Below are positions 51,179-58,829 of a stretch of 64,000 nucleotides of DNA, in pieces. The stretch comes from Intestinimonas timonensis. GTDB taxonomy: Bacteria > Bacillota > Clostridia > Oscillospirales > Oscillospiraceae. How positions within the stretch are numbered: the stretch's first letter is position 1; each line of letters starts with the position of its first letter. The notes beneath the pieces were generated by a model that was given only the letters and a program-made list of their open reading frames with translations, did no database searches and had not been told where the DNA came from. Made by a program: the position numbers and the translations under genes. The stretch covers positions 1,207,562-1,271,561 of the forward strand of contig NZ_LR130817.1 in NCBI RefSeq assembly GCF_900626145.1, in the 5' to 3' direction.

Positions 51179-52296
51179 AGGCCCGCCCCCTTTCTCAGGT
51201 CGTCAGCGCCTGCGGCGCAGGTCTTGATGTCAGCCATGCCCACCCGGCCGATGATCTCCAGCCAGGGGGATTTTACCCCGCAGGGGCAGGTATCCCCATC
51301 GTGGAGGATACCCAGGTCGTCGGTCATGATGCTCAGGACGGGGACGGCGTTGAGCATAGGGGTAAGGAGATTCACCAGCCCCATGGTGCCGTTGGGCACC
51401 GGCTCCAGGGTCCGCACGTCCCGGATGATGACCCGGCTGTATACCGGTACGTGAAAGTAGTGATACTTGCAATCAGCATAGTAAATAGGGTGCTCTACCG
51501 CCCCGAAGGACTCGTAGACGTGCTCCTCCGAGATGGCGAACCGGTCCCAAGCCTTGGCATAGAAGGTCTCTTTGTCCACCTTCTCCCGGTAGAACTGCTT
51601 CCAGCCGCCCCCCAGGAAGATCTTGGAGTTTTTTGGCAGCGGATAGCGGAGCCCCCGCCGCTCCAGCTCCTCCATGAGGAAGTAGGTGTAGGCGGGAAAG
51701 CCCATGAACCGGGTAGGGAACCGGGACCTGCTGTACCTCTCCAGGGTCTTGATGAGACCGTCGAAGTCCACCTGGTAGCCGCCTTCCTTATATTTGAGGG
51801 CGTACTCCCGGTGGATGGCGGGCGTGATGTAGGTGTAGCCCGTGGCCGTCTTGGCTACGGCGGTCTGGTTGCTCTTGTGGGGCTGGTAGCCCAGGATGAG
51901 ATAGTTGGTGGGCACCGGGGAAAGAAAGTGATGGTAGCGCAGAATGCGCCACACCATATGAAAGCCGCTCCACAGTCCCCCCAGCTCAAAGCCGATGACG
52001 CTCTTCTTCCCTCTCGTTCCCGAGGAGGTGGCCTTGATGAGCATGCGGCTTTCCGGTACGGAGAAGAGCTTGTGGGATTTGAAATATAATGTGGGCAGCA
52101 CCGGCAGACGGGCCAGGTCCGCCGTGGTCCGCAGCATGTCCGGCCTGAAATCGAAGTGGTCCAGGATGGCCCGGTACTCCGGGCAGTGGGCATAGTGGAA
52201 GGCGCAGTTGTCCCGCATGGCGGCCACGAAGAGCGCCTCCGTCCCCTCTATGTCATAGGGGTCCTTCCAGGTGAAAAGTCTAAAGCGATCTCCCAT
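51175..52296 (-). CDS. luxE: LuxE-family acyl-protein synthetase
   Basis: 373 residues from MGDRFRLFTWKDPYDIEGTE; GGGGAGGAAC precedes the ATG. An ANL-type adenylating enzyme of the LuxE family: IKATSSGTRGKKSVIGFEL is the AMP-binding P-loop-like motif, followed by YLILGYQPHKSNQTAVAKTA. A Cys near the C-terminus (MADIKTCAAG, about 12 residues from the end) matches the position of the acylated Cys of Vibrio/Photobacterium LuxE. It activates a fatty acid and hands it to LuxC. It starts 34 bases after ruvX on the same strand. Confidence 0.88.
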   Translation of the reverse strand: MGDRFRLFTWKDPYDIEGTEALFVAAMRDNCAFHYAHCPEYRAILDHFDFRPDMLRTTADLARLPVLPTLYFKSHKLFSVPESRMLIKATSSGTRGKKSVIGFELGGLWSGFHMVWRILRYHHFLSPVPTNYLILGYQPHKSNQTAVAKTATGYTYITPAIHREYALKYKEGGYQVDFDGLIKTLERYSRSRFPTRFMGFPAYTYFLMEELERRGLRYPLPKNSKIFLGGGWKQFYREKVDKETFYAKAWDRFAISEEHVYESFGAVEHPIYYADCKYHYFHVPVYSRVIIRDVRTLEPVPNGTMGLVNLLTPMLNAVPVLSIMTDDLGILHDGDTCPCGVKSPWLEIIGRVGMADIKTCAAGADDLRKGAGL

Positions 52297-52330
52297 GTTC
52301 CTCCCCCCTTCTTCTCTTGTAGAGCCGTTT

Positions 52331-52750
52331 TTAGCCCTGTGTCCGCTTCCGGGTGAGATAACCATCCAAAATCAAAGTAGCGGCCACGGCATCCACCGTC
52401 TTTTTATGGTTCTTCATCTTCTTTCCGCTGGCGTGGAGGATGTCGTGGGCCTCAATGGTGGTCCGCCGCTCATCCCACAGCACCGGTGTGAGCCCCGTGG
52501 CTCCCTCCACCTCTCCGGCAAAGGCCCGGTAGAGCTCTGCCCGGGGACCCTCGGTGCCGTCCATGTTCCTGGGAAAGCCCATCACCAGCTCCTCTACCTT
52601 ATATTGTTCCACCAGCTCGGCAAGGCGGGCACACACCTGCTCCCCCTTCCGGCTGTGGATGACCTCCGTATACCCCGCCAGCAATCCCGTGGGGTCCGAG
52701 ATGGCCACGCCCGTCCGGGCGTCGCCGTAGTCGATGGCCATGATACGCAT
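52331..52750 (-). CDS. ruvX: RuvX / YqgF-family RNase H-like nuclease
   Basis: 139 residues from MRIMAIDYGDARTGVAISDP; GGGAGG lies just upstream. RNase H-like fold with the catalytic Asp in AIDYGDARTG, a middle VMGFPRNMDGTEGPRAE segment and the late acidic site VLWDERRTTIEAHDIL plus KKTVDAVAATLILDGYL. YqgF proteins act in pre-16S rRNA maturation and possibly Holliday junction cutting. It is the first gene of the ruvX-luxE-luxC run. Confidence 0.94.
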   Translation of the reverse strand: MRIMAIDYGDARTGVAISDPTGLLAGYTEVIHSRKGEQVCARLAELVEQYKVEELVMGFPRNMDGTEGPRAELYRAFAGEVEGATGLTPVLWDERRTTIEAHDILHASGKKMKNHKKTVDAVAATLILDGYLTRKRTQG

Positions 52751-52818
52751 GGTCCTCCCTCCTTTCCCCTCCACTATATCGGTCCCACGGAAGACTTGTC
52801 AAGACTGTAAAAATATGC

Positions 52819-53040
52819 TTGACTTTCTCACTCACTTGTGATAGGCTATTAGCACCTATGAAAAAGGGCTTTATTTTTGTGCGCATTTTTACGGTGTGAT
52901 GGGCACAAACCCTTTCCCTCCACGTGAGGACATAGGGAGGCAGATCATGCCGAACCTACCGTGTTTTGACTGGGGACGGGCTTTGCCCGTGCCTTTCTCG
53001 AACGTGCTGGGATTCGGTATAGCCGGACCCGGCATTTTTT
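52819..53040 (+). promoter_or_regulatory. rpmG-secE-nusG promoter and structured leader with terminator
   Basis: TTGACT (52819-52824), 17-base spacer, TAGGCT (52842-52847). The leader contains CCTC-CACGT-GAGG, an ACGGGC-TTT-GCCCGT hairpin and CCGAA-CC pairing with GG-A-TTCGG. It ends in TGCTGGG-A-TTCGG-TATAG-CCGGA-CCCGGCA then TTTTTT (53005-53040), a strong terminator 35 bases before rpmG. CGGACCC (53024-53030) can instead pair with GGGTCCG (53044-53050), an antiterminator-type alternative. No known leader class recognised. Confidence 0.7.
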
Positions 53041-53074
53041 GTTGGGTCCGAACCATTGAAGGAGGTGCCGAAAC

Positions 53075-53239
53075 ATGGCAAAAGCCGGTGCGCGGGTGAA
53101 GATCACCCTGAGATGCTCCGAGTGCAAACAGCGCAACTACGTCACCAACAAGAACAAAAAGAACACTCCCGACCGTCTGGAGAGAAACAAGTACTGCCCC
53201 TTCTGCAGAAAGCACACGCTCCACACCGAGACCAAGTGA
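53075..53239 (+). CDS. rpmG: 50S ribosomal protein L33
   Basis: 54 residues, [20 protein letters not shown] then [20 protein letters not shown] and [31 protein letters not shown] precedes the ATG. Two CxxC pairs (CSEC, CPFC) mark the zinc-binding form of L33. It starts the rpmG-secE-nusG order normal for Firmicutes; the tRNA-Trp gene often found here is absent. Confidence 0.96.
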   Translation: MAKAGARVKITLRCSECKQRNYVTNKNKKNTPDRLERNKYCPFCRKHTLHTETK

Positions 53240-53281
53240 TGATGCTTGCGGAAGTGTCACAAGAAAGAAGGGTGAAACCGA

Positions 53282-53581
53282 ATGTCTGACAACGAGAAGA
53301 TCGAAAAGACCGGTGCTGACGCCCAGGCCGCTGCCAAGCCCGCGAAGGCTGAGAAGAAGTCCAAGAAGGACGAAAAGCCCGGCTTTTTCCAGCGTGTCGC
53401 CCGTTGGTTCCGCGAGATGAAGAGCGAGCTCAAGAAGGTCGTGTGGCCCACTCCCAAGCAGACCATTAACAACACGGTGATCGTGATCGTCTGCGTTATC
53501 GTGGTCGGCATCTTCATCTGGGTCTTCGACGCTCTTGCCAGCAGCATCATCGCCGCCCTCATCGACCTCTTTAAGGGTTAA
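53282..53581 (+). CDS. secE: Preprotein translocase subunit SecE
   Basis: 99 residues. A long charged Lys/Ala-rich tail (1-35) precedes the conserved amphipathic helix WFREMKSELKKVVWPTPKQT and a single membrane span (NTVIVIVCVIVVGIFIWVFD). It stabilises SecY in the translocon. It lies 42 bases after rpmG and 11 bases before nusG. Confidence 0.96.
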   Translation: MSDNEKIEKTGADAQAAAKPAKAEKKSKKDEKPGFFQRVARWFREMKSELKKVVWPTPKQTINNTVIVIVCVIVVGIFIWVFDALASSIIAALIDLFKG

Positions 53582-53592
53582 GGGGTAGCGGT

Positions 53593-54117
53593 ATGTCTGA
53601 TAGTGCAAAGTGGTATGTGGTCCATACCTATTCCGGGTATGAGAACACAGTCAAGGCTACCATCGAAAAGCACGTGGAAAACCGCAATATGCATGACCTC
53701 ATCCACGAGGTCAAGATCCCGCTGGAGACTGTCACTGAGATCACCGACAACGGCCCCAAGGTCGTAGAGCGGAAGGTCTTCCCCGGCTACGTGCTGGTCA
53801 AGATGGTGATGACCGATGAGACATGGCACCTGGTCCGCAACGTGCGCGGCGCTACCGGGTTCGTGGGCTCCGGCAACAAAGCGATTCCCCTCACCGATGA
53901 TGAGATTGCTGCCCTCGGCGTGGAAAAGCGCGAGGTCGTGGTCTCCTATCAGGTGGGCGACACCGTAAAGATCACCGACGGCGCTCTAGAGTCCTTCTTG
54001 GGCACCGTGGAGGAGATCGACCTGGACCGCAGCAAGGTCCGCGTGGTCGTGTCCATGTTCGGCCGGGAGACCCCGGTGGAGCTGGAGCTGGACCAGGTGG
54101 AGCTGGTACAGGATTAA
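53593..54117 (+). CDS. nusG: Transcription elongation/antitermination factor NusG
   Basis: 174 residues. NGN domain (KWYVVHTYSGYENTVKATIE, VFPGYVLVKMVMTDETWHLV, RNVRGATGFVGSG) and a C-terminal KOW domain (VGDTVKITDGALESFLGTVE). It binds RNA polymerase and couples it to Rho or ribosomes. Confidence 0.97.
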   Translation: MSDSAKWYVVHTYSGYENTVKATIEKHVENRNMHDLIHEVKIPLETVTEITDNGPKVVERKVFPGYVLVKMVMTDETWHLVRNVRGATGFVGSGNKAIPLTDDEIAALGVEKREVVVSYQVGDTVKITDGALESFLGTVEEIDLDRSKVRVVVSMFGRETPVELELDQVELVQD

Positions 54118-54124
54118 GTACCCT

Positions 54125-54182
54125 GGGCGGCATGGCCGCCCGCCGTCCAAGGCACAAGTGGGAGGGATGCTTCAGGCATCCC
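54125..54182 (+). promoter_or_regulatory. Two hairpins between nusG and rplK
   Basis: GGGCGGC-ATG-GCCGCCC (54125-54141) and GGGATGC-TTCAG-GCATCCC (54164-54182), 36 bases before the rplK start. No U-run. L1 protein represses the L11-L1 operon through an RNA site in this area in other bacteria; whether these hairpins are that site is not shown. Confidence 0.5.
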
Positions 54183-54217
54183 GTTCCAACCACATTCATT
54201 CGTAGGAGGTGCTCATT

Positions 54218-54643
54218 GTGGCACAGAAAGTAACTGGTTACGTCAAACTGCAGATCCCGGCCGGCAAGGCGACTCCCGCTCCTCCCGTCGGCCCTGCTCT
54301 GGGTCAGCACGGCGTCAACATCGCCGCCTTCACCAAGGAATTCAACGAGCGCACCAAGAACGACGTGGGTCTGATCATCCCCGTGATCATCACCGTCTAC
54401 GCCGACCGCTCCTTCACCTTCGTTACCAAGACCCCTCCCGCTGCCGTTCTCATTAAGAAGGCCTGCGGCATCGAGTCCGGCTCCGGCGTGCCCAACAAGA
54501 CCAAGGTCGCCCAGCTGAAGAAGGACGATCTGCGCAAGATCGCCGAGACCAAGATGCCCGACCTGAACGCTGCCTCCATCGAGGCCGCCATGAGCATGGT
54601 CGCCGGTACCGCCCGCTCCATGGGCGTCACCGTGGAAGAGTAA
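54218..54643 (+). CDS. rplK: 50S ribosomal protein L11
   Basis: 141 residues from a GTG start ([20 protein letters not shown]), chosen because AGGAGG is 8 bases upstream and L11 is normally 141 residues. The [16 protein letters not shown] stretch is the N-terminal signature. It binds the GTPase-centre RNA of 23S rRNA. Confidence 0.97.
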   Translation: MAQKVTGYVKLQIPAGKATPAPPVGPALGQHGVNIAAFTKEFNERTKNDVGLIIPVIITVYADRSFTFVTKTPPAAVLIKKACGIESGSGVPNKTKVAQLKKDDLRKIAETKMPDLNAASIEAAMSMVAGTARSMGVTVEE

Positions 54644-54661
54644 GGGAAGGAGGTAGTAACG

Positions 54662-55354
54662 ATGTTCAGAGGAAAGAAATATACCGACTCTGCCAAGCAG
54701 ATCGACAAGTCCACTCTCTATGATACCGCCGACGCTATGGCTCTGGTGGTGAAGACCGCCCCCGCCAAGTTCGACGAGACCGTGGAGCTCCATGTGAAGC
54801 TGGGCGTTGACTCCCGTCACGCCGATCAGCAGGTCCGCGGCGCCATCGTTCTGCCCCACGGCACCGGTAAGACCCAGCGCGTGCTGGTCTTCGCCAAGGG
54901 CGACAAGGCCGAGGCCGCCAAGGCCGCCGGCGCTGACTTCGTGGGCGAGATGGACATGGTCCAGAAGATCCAGTCCGAGAACTGGTTTGATTATGACGTG
55001 GTCGTCGCCACTCCCGACATGATGGGCGTGGTTGGCCGTCTGGGTAAGGTCCTGGGCCCCAAGGGCCTGATGCCCTCCCCCAAGGCCGGCACCGTCACCC
55101 CCGACGTGGCCAAGGCTGTCACCGAGATCAAGGCCGGTAAGGTGGAGTACCGTCTGGACAAGACCAACATCATCCACTGCCCCATCGGCAAGGTCTCCTT
55201 CGGCGCTGAGAAGCTCACCGAGAACTTCAACGCTCTCATGGGCGCCATCGTCAAGGCTAAGCCCGCCGCTGCCAAGGGCCAGTATATCAAGAGCTGCGTG
55301 GTGGCTTCCACCATGGGCCCCGGCGTCAAGGTCAACGGCGCTAAGCTGGTCTAA
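54662..55354 (+). CDS. rplA: 50S ribosomal protein L1
   Basis: 230 residues. Family stretches [40 protein letters not shown] and [13 protein letters not shown]. It forms the L1 stalk and usually represses its own operon. AAGGAGGTAGTAACG precedes the ATG. Confidence 0.97.
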   Translation: MFRGKKYTDSAKQIDKSTLYDTADAMALVVKTAPAKFDETVELHVKLGVDSRHADQQVRGAIVLPHGTGKTQRVLVFAKGDKAEAAKAAGADFVGEMDMVQKIQSENWFDYDVVVATPDMMGVVGRLGKVLGPKGLMPSPKAGTVTPDVAKAVTEIKAGKVEYRLDKTNIIHCPIGKVSFGAEKLTENFNALMGAIVKAKPAAAKGQYIKSCVVASTMGPGVKVNGAKLV

Positions 55355-55377
55355 TCGTATTACAAAATATATCATTT

Positions 55378-55421
55378 CCGGACAGGTTTTGCTTGACAAA
55401 GCCTGTCCGGACTGATATACT
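55378..55421 (+). promoter_or_regulatory. rplJ-rplL promoter overlapped by an inverted repeat
   Basis: TTGACA (55393-55398), 17-base spacer, TATACT (55416-55421). CCGGACAGG-T-TTTG pairs with CAAA-G-CCTGTCCGG (55378-55391 with 55397-55410), so the -35 lies in the loop and second arm. No T-run follows, so it is not a rplA terminator. Confidence 0.85.
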
Positions 55422-55427
55422 ATCAGT

Positions 55428-55541
55428 CGTGTTCAAAGACAGCAGGCGGCGCAAGCCATAAGTCCTGCCGAGAATGCAGCCACAACGGAATGAATTTCTT
55501 TGTGCTGTTTTCGCTGCTTTGAATGCGAAAACAGCTTTTTT
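55428..55541 (+). promoter_or_regulatory. Ribosomal protein L10 leader with terminator
   Basis: The L10 leader core AAAGACAGCAGG with CGGCGCAAGCC and AGTCCTGCCGAGAA (55436-55474) is present: GCAGG pairs with CCTGC around a CGGC-GCAA-GCC-like arm. It ends with the terminator GCTGTTTTCGC ... GCGAAAACAGC (55504-55535) plus TTTTTT. L10(L12)4 binding controls read-through into rplJ. Confidence 0.9.
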
Positions 55542-55596
55542 GTTGCGTGACTGCATCGGAAAAGTTGAACTCAAATTCAACGGAGGTGAATTCCAA

Positions 55597-56133
55597 ATGC
55601 CTAACGCAAAGGTCCTCAGTGAGAAGCAGGCCATCGTGGCCGAGCTGACTGAGAAGCTCAAGAGTGCTTCCAGCGGCGTGCTGGTGGATTACAAGGGCAT
55701 CACCGTGGCCGAGGATACCGCTCTGCGCGCCGAGTGCCGCAAGAACGAGCTGGACTACGCCGTGGTGAAGAACACTCTGGTCCGCTTCGCCATCAACAAC
55801 GTGGGTCTGGAGGAAATGGATTCCGTTCTCAACGGCACCACTTCCATGGCCATCTCTCACGGCGATCCCATCGCTCCCATGCGTGTCATCGCCAAGTTCG
55901 CCAAGCAGTTCAACGGCGCCAAGTTCACCATCAAGTCCGGCTTCATGGACGGCAAGGTCCTGTCCCTGGACGAGATCAACGCTCTGGCTGAGCTGCCCAG
56001 CAAGGAAGTCCTCCAGGCTCAGGTCCTGGGTACCATGCTGGCCCCCATCTCCAGCCTGGCCATCGTCATCAAGGCCATCTGCGAGCAGAAGGGCGGCTCT
56101 GTCGACGCCGCCGAGGCTCCCGCTGCCGAGTAA
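55597..56133 (+). CDS. rplJ: 50S ribosomal protein L10
   Basis: 178 residues from MPNAKVLSEKQAIVAELTEK; CGGAGGTGAATTCCAA precedes the ATG. Conserved VDYKGITVAEDTALRAECRK and VVKNTLVRFAINNVG. The C-terminal helix (LAIVIKAICEQKGGSVDAAE) binds L7/L12 dimers. Confidence 0.97.
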   Translation: MPNAKVLSEKQAIVAELTEKLKSASSGVLVDYKGITVAEDTALRAECRKNELDYAVVKNTLVRFAINNVGLEEMDSVLNGTTSMAISHGDPIAPMRVIAKFAKQFNGAKFTIKSGFMDGKVLSLDEINALAELPSKEVLQAQVLGTMLAPISSLAIVIKAICEQKGGSVDAAEAPAAE

Positions 56134-56190
56134 TCGGCTCCCCATTGATCTATTTTTGATTGAAATCACAATTTTAGGAGGTAACATATC

Positions 56191-56565
56191 ATGGCTTCTG
56201 AGAAAATCACTGCCCTCATTGAGGAAGTTAAGGGTCTGACTGTTCTGGAGCTCTCCGAGCTGGTTCACGCTCTGGAGGAGGAGTTCGGCGTGTCCGCCGC
56301 CGCTATGGCTGCTCCCGCTGCCGCCGGCGCTGCTGCTCCCGCTGCTGAGGAGAAGACCGAGTTCGACGTGGTGCTGGCTGATGTCGGCGCCGAGAAGATC
56401 AAGGTCATCAAGGCTGTTCGTGAGATCACCGGTCTGGGTCTGGCTGAGGCCAAGGCTCTGGTCGAGGCTGCCCCCAAGGCCGTCAAGGAGGGTGTCTCCA
56501 AGGACGACGCCGAGGAGCTGAAGAAGAAGCTGGAGGAAGTCGGCGCCAAGGTCGAGCTGAAGTAA
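56191..56565 (+). CDS. rplL: 50S ribosomal protein L7/L12
   Basis: 124 residues. N-terminal dimer helices ([20 protein letters not shown]), an Ala-rich hinge (about 35-52) and the C-terminal domain ([40 protein letters not shown]). It recruits translation GTPases. TAGGAGG precedes the ATG; a terminator follows. Confidence 0.98.
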   Translation: MASEKITALIEEVKGLTVLELSELVHALEEEFGVSAAAMAAPAAAGAAAPAAEEKTEFDVVLADVGAEKIKVIKAVREITGLGLAEAKALVEAAPKAVKEGVSKDDAEELKKKLEEVGAKVELK

Positions 56566-56584
56566 GCTTCTTTCCCCATTACGC

Positions 56585-56619
56585 AAAAGGGCCCATGGCA
56601 TCATGCCATGGGCCCTTTT
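56585..56619. terminator. Terminator after rplL
   Basis: AAAAGGGCCCATGGCA-TCA-TGCCATGGGCCCTTTT, a 16-bp perfect stem usable in both directions. Confidence 0.95.
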
Positions 56620-56646
56620 CACACAACAAATAAGGAGGCGCTGATC

Positions 56647-57144
56647 ATGGAGATACGCCATTCCACCCCGAGTGACCTGGACCGCATGGCGGCGCTCTAC
56701 GTCCAGGCCCGACAGTTCATGAAGGAGACCGGCAACCCCAACCAGTGGGGACCCACCAACTGGCCCCCAACAGATCTGCTCCGGGAGGACATCGCCGCTG
56801 GCCGAAGCTATGTCTGCGTCCACGACGGCAAGGTAGTCGGGACCTTCTGCTTCCTCCAGGGCGAGGATATTGAGCCCACCTACCGGGACATCCAGGAGGG
56901 AGGCTGGCACTATGACGGTCCTTACGGCGTGGTCCACCGTCTGGCGGGAGATGGCTCGGTGAAGGGCATCGGCCGAGCCTGCCTGGATTGGGCCTTCCAG
57001 CAGTGCGGCCACCTGCGGGTGGACACCCACGGGGACAACCGTGTTATGCAGAACCTGCTGAAAAACAGCGGCTTTGCCTACTGTGGGATCATCCACGTGC
57101 TGGAGGACAACTATCCCAGGCTGGCCTTTGACAAGCACATTTAA
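56647..57144 (+). CDS. GNAT-family N-acetyltransferase
   Basis: 165 residues from MEIRHSTPSDLDRMAALYVQ; TAAGGAGGCGCTGATC precedes the ATG. GNAT features are the N-terminal IRHSTPSDLDRM, a central VVGTFCFLQGEDIEPTYRDI strand pair, VHRLAGDGSVKGIGRACLDW for acetyl-CoA binding and LRVDTHGDNRVMQNLLKNSG near the end. The branch (with GPYGVVHRLA) is common in Firmicutes with unknown small substrates. Confidence 0.88.
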   Translation: MEIRHSTPSDLDRMAALYVQARQFMKETGNPNQWGPTNWPPTDLLREDIAAGRSYVCVHDGKVVGTFCFLQGEDIEPTYRDIQEGGWHYDGPYGVVHRLAGDGSVKGIGRACLDWAFQQCGHLRVDTHGDNRVMQNLLKNSGFAYCGIIHVLEDNYPRLAFDKHI

Positions 57145-57172
57145 AAAGGACGGGGTCTTCCCCGTCCTTTTT
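57143..57172. terminator. Bidirectional terminator
   Basis: AAAAAGGACGGGG-TCTT-CCCCGTCCTTTTT, a 13-bp stem between the GNAT gene and the convergent gene ending at 57176. Confidence 0.95.
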
Positions 57173-57175
57173 GTC

Positions 57176-57475
57176 TTATTCCGACTCCCGGACATACTCC
57201 CTGCCGTCCCAGCCAAAGCTGACGTGGAGCCAATTTGGCTCCCCTTCCACGGTGTAGAGGTAGGCGGTGGAACCGTCGTCAAAGCGGACCCGGCCCAATC
57301 GCTCCCCCACATGCCAATCAGAGAGTCCGGCCTCCCGGTAGACGGCACCCTCATAGGTGAGGAAAACCCCCTCCACCTCCCCCACAATCCGCCGGTCCCA
57401 GACCAGGATCTTCAGGAGCAGGGCCGCCAGAAGCACCAGGAGGAGTGAGCGGAGCAGTGTAATCACCCGCTTCAT
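57176..57475 (-). CDS. Hypothetical small single-pass membrane protein
   Basis: 99 residues from MKRVITLLRSLLLVLLAALL; the ATG overlaps the stop of the nucleosidase gene (ATGA). One N-terminal span (about 5-25) and an outside domain of short strands (GEVEGVFLTYEGAVYREAGL, VRFDDGSTAYLYTVEGE, HVSFGWDGREYV). No family recognised. It is the last gene of the PAP2-nucleosidase-membrane trio. Confidence 0.75.
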   Translation of the reverse strand: MKRVITLLRSLLLVLLAALLLKILVWDRRIVGEVEGVFLTYEGAVYREAGLSDWHVGERLGRVRFDDGSTAYLYTVEGEPNWLHVSFGWDGREYVRESE

Positions 57476-58194
57476 GGCCGGTCTCCCAGACCTGCCAGCG
57501 CAGGCAGGATGAAGTCCTGTAGGTTCTCCCCTACCTCCCGGCAGTAGGGCTCCCCGGTAAGCTCGTTGTTTGAAATGATGCGCATCCCCAGGCAGGGCAC
57601 GGCGAACCGCCGGCACACCCGGTAGGCTGCCAGGCTCTCCATGTCCTCGCAGTCCTCCCCCGCCTGTGCCCGCAGCCACAAAATACGGTCATGCTCCCGG
57701 TTGAAAACATCACCCGTTCCCAGACGGCCGGAGACCACCCGTCCCCCGGCATAGGGGGCGGCCTCGAACCGCTCCGCCCATCGGGCATCCCCCTCAAGAA
57801 ACACCGGAGGCGTATCAGCGTCAAAGTCCCACAGGGTCCAGGCAGCAGGGTCCATTCCCTCCCCTGCCCCACGTTTTGGCACGAGGACACTTTGGATGTC
57901 CACGCAGGTGCGTCCCACCACGATGTCCCCCACATGCAGATCGGAACGGTGGGCGCCAGCGGTTCCCTGATTGAGTACCAGGCTGGGTGTAAAGCGCTGG
58001 ATGCCCAGAATGGTGGCCGCGGCGGCGGACACCATCCCCACCTCGGTGCGGCTCACCACCAGGTCCAGACCGGCATACCGGCCATACCAGAACCGGAACC
58101 CGGCGATGATCTCCTCCTGGCAATTTTCCAGCCGTCCCACCGCCCGGTCGGTCTCTACATCCATGGCACCCTGGATCAGGATGGGTCCTGTCAT
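57472..58194 (-). CDS. MTA/SAH nucleosidase-like phosphorylase-superfamily protein
   Basis: 240 residues from MTGPILIQGAMDVETDRAVG; the ATG overlaps the PAP2 stop (ATGA). PNP/UDP phosphorylase fold: GMVSAAAATILGIQRF, LVLNQGTAGAHRSDLHVGDI, VVSGRLGTGDVFNREHDRIL and the ribose-site Glu in CEDMESLAAYRVCRRF. The likely reaction is cleavage of the N-glycosidic bond of MTA or SAH, but the base specificity (futalosine or inosine are alternatives) cannot be settled by eye. Confidence 0.85.
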   Translation of the reverse strand: MTGPILIQGAMDVETDRAVGRLENCQEEIIAGFRFWYGRYAGLDLVVSRTEVGMVSAAAATILGIQRFTPSLVLNQGTAGAHRSDLHVGDIVVGRTCVDIQSVLVPKRGAGEGMDPAAWTLWDFDADTPPVFLEGDARWAERFEAAPYAGGRVVSGRLGTGDVFNREHDRILWLRAQAGEDCEDMESLAAYRVCRRFAVPCLGMRIISNNELTGEPYCREVGENLQDFILPALAGLGDRP

Positions 58195-58745
58195 GCCTTC
58201 CGCCCCCTCCATACGTTTTCGGCCTTCCGCTGGACGGTCCAGGCCAGCAGGGCGCAAAGGCAGCCCACGACACAGCCGGCGATGACATCACTGGGGAAAT
58301 GGACACCCACATACAGCCTGGAGAAGCCCATAAGGACGGCCAGGATCAGGCACAGGACCTTCACCCACCGCCTGGCGGCAAAGCGGGCCCAGGTGACACA
58401 ACAGGCAAAGGCGGCGCAGGTGTGGCCCGATGGGAAGGAGTTGGGGTCGTGCTCATCCACCAGGGCCGTGAGTCCCTCCACCACCAGCCAGGGCCTGGTA
58501 CGGGCCACCAGATGCTTGAGAAGCACATTGGTGAAGAGCAGGCCGAAGAGCATAGCAATCAGCGCCCAAAAGCCCGCCTTACGGGTCTTCGGGTACAGAA
58601 GCAGAAGCACCGACAGGACAATCCAGACCAGCCCGGCGTTGCCCAGCTGGGTATAGAAGGAGAAGAAAGCGTTCAAAATGGGGGTGCGCAGGTCCTGGAG
58701 CCAGAGCAGAAAGCCTCCGTCCAGGGTCAAAAGGGTATCCAGCAT
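58191..58745 (-). CDS. PAP2-superfamily membrane phosphatase
   Basis: 184 residues with about five membrane spans. The three PAP2 phosphatase motifs are complete: KHLVARTRP, PSGH in DPNSFPSGHTCAA, and SRLYVGVHFPSD. It probably removes a phosphate from a lipid such as undecaprenyl pyrophosphate or phosphatidylglycerol phosphate outside the membrane. TCGGAGGAAGCCAGC precedes the ATG. Confidence 0.92.
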   Translation of the reverse strand: MLDTLLTLDGGFLLWLQDLRTPILNAFFSFYTQLGNAGLVWIVLSVLLLLYPKTRKAGFWALIAMLFGLLFTNVLLKHLVARTRPWLVVEGLTALVDEHDPNSFPSGHTCAAFACCVTWARFAARRWVKVLCLILAVLMGFSRLYVGVHFPSDVIAGCVVGCLCALLAWTVQRKAENVWRGRKA

Positions 58746-58778
58746 GGCTGGCTTCCTCCGATCATCTTGATTTGGGAC

Positions 58779-58813
58779 AAAAAGGGGACGAGGCCGCTGC
58801 CCCGTCCCCTTTT
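58779..58813 (-). terminator. Terminator after the DUF4330 gene
   Basis: GGGGACG / CGTCCCC stem extended by AAAA/TTTT pairing, with five T on the minus strand. Confidence 0.8.
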
Positions 58814-58829
58814 CTCTCTCGTTGGGAAC

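Noticed and set aside
52858..52899. 13-codon leader peptide (MKKGFIFVRIFTV) before rpmG
   Set aside because: No ribosome site is visible and the ATG lies at the predicted transcript start. There is no run of one regulatory amino acid, so evidence for attenuation by translation is lacking.
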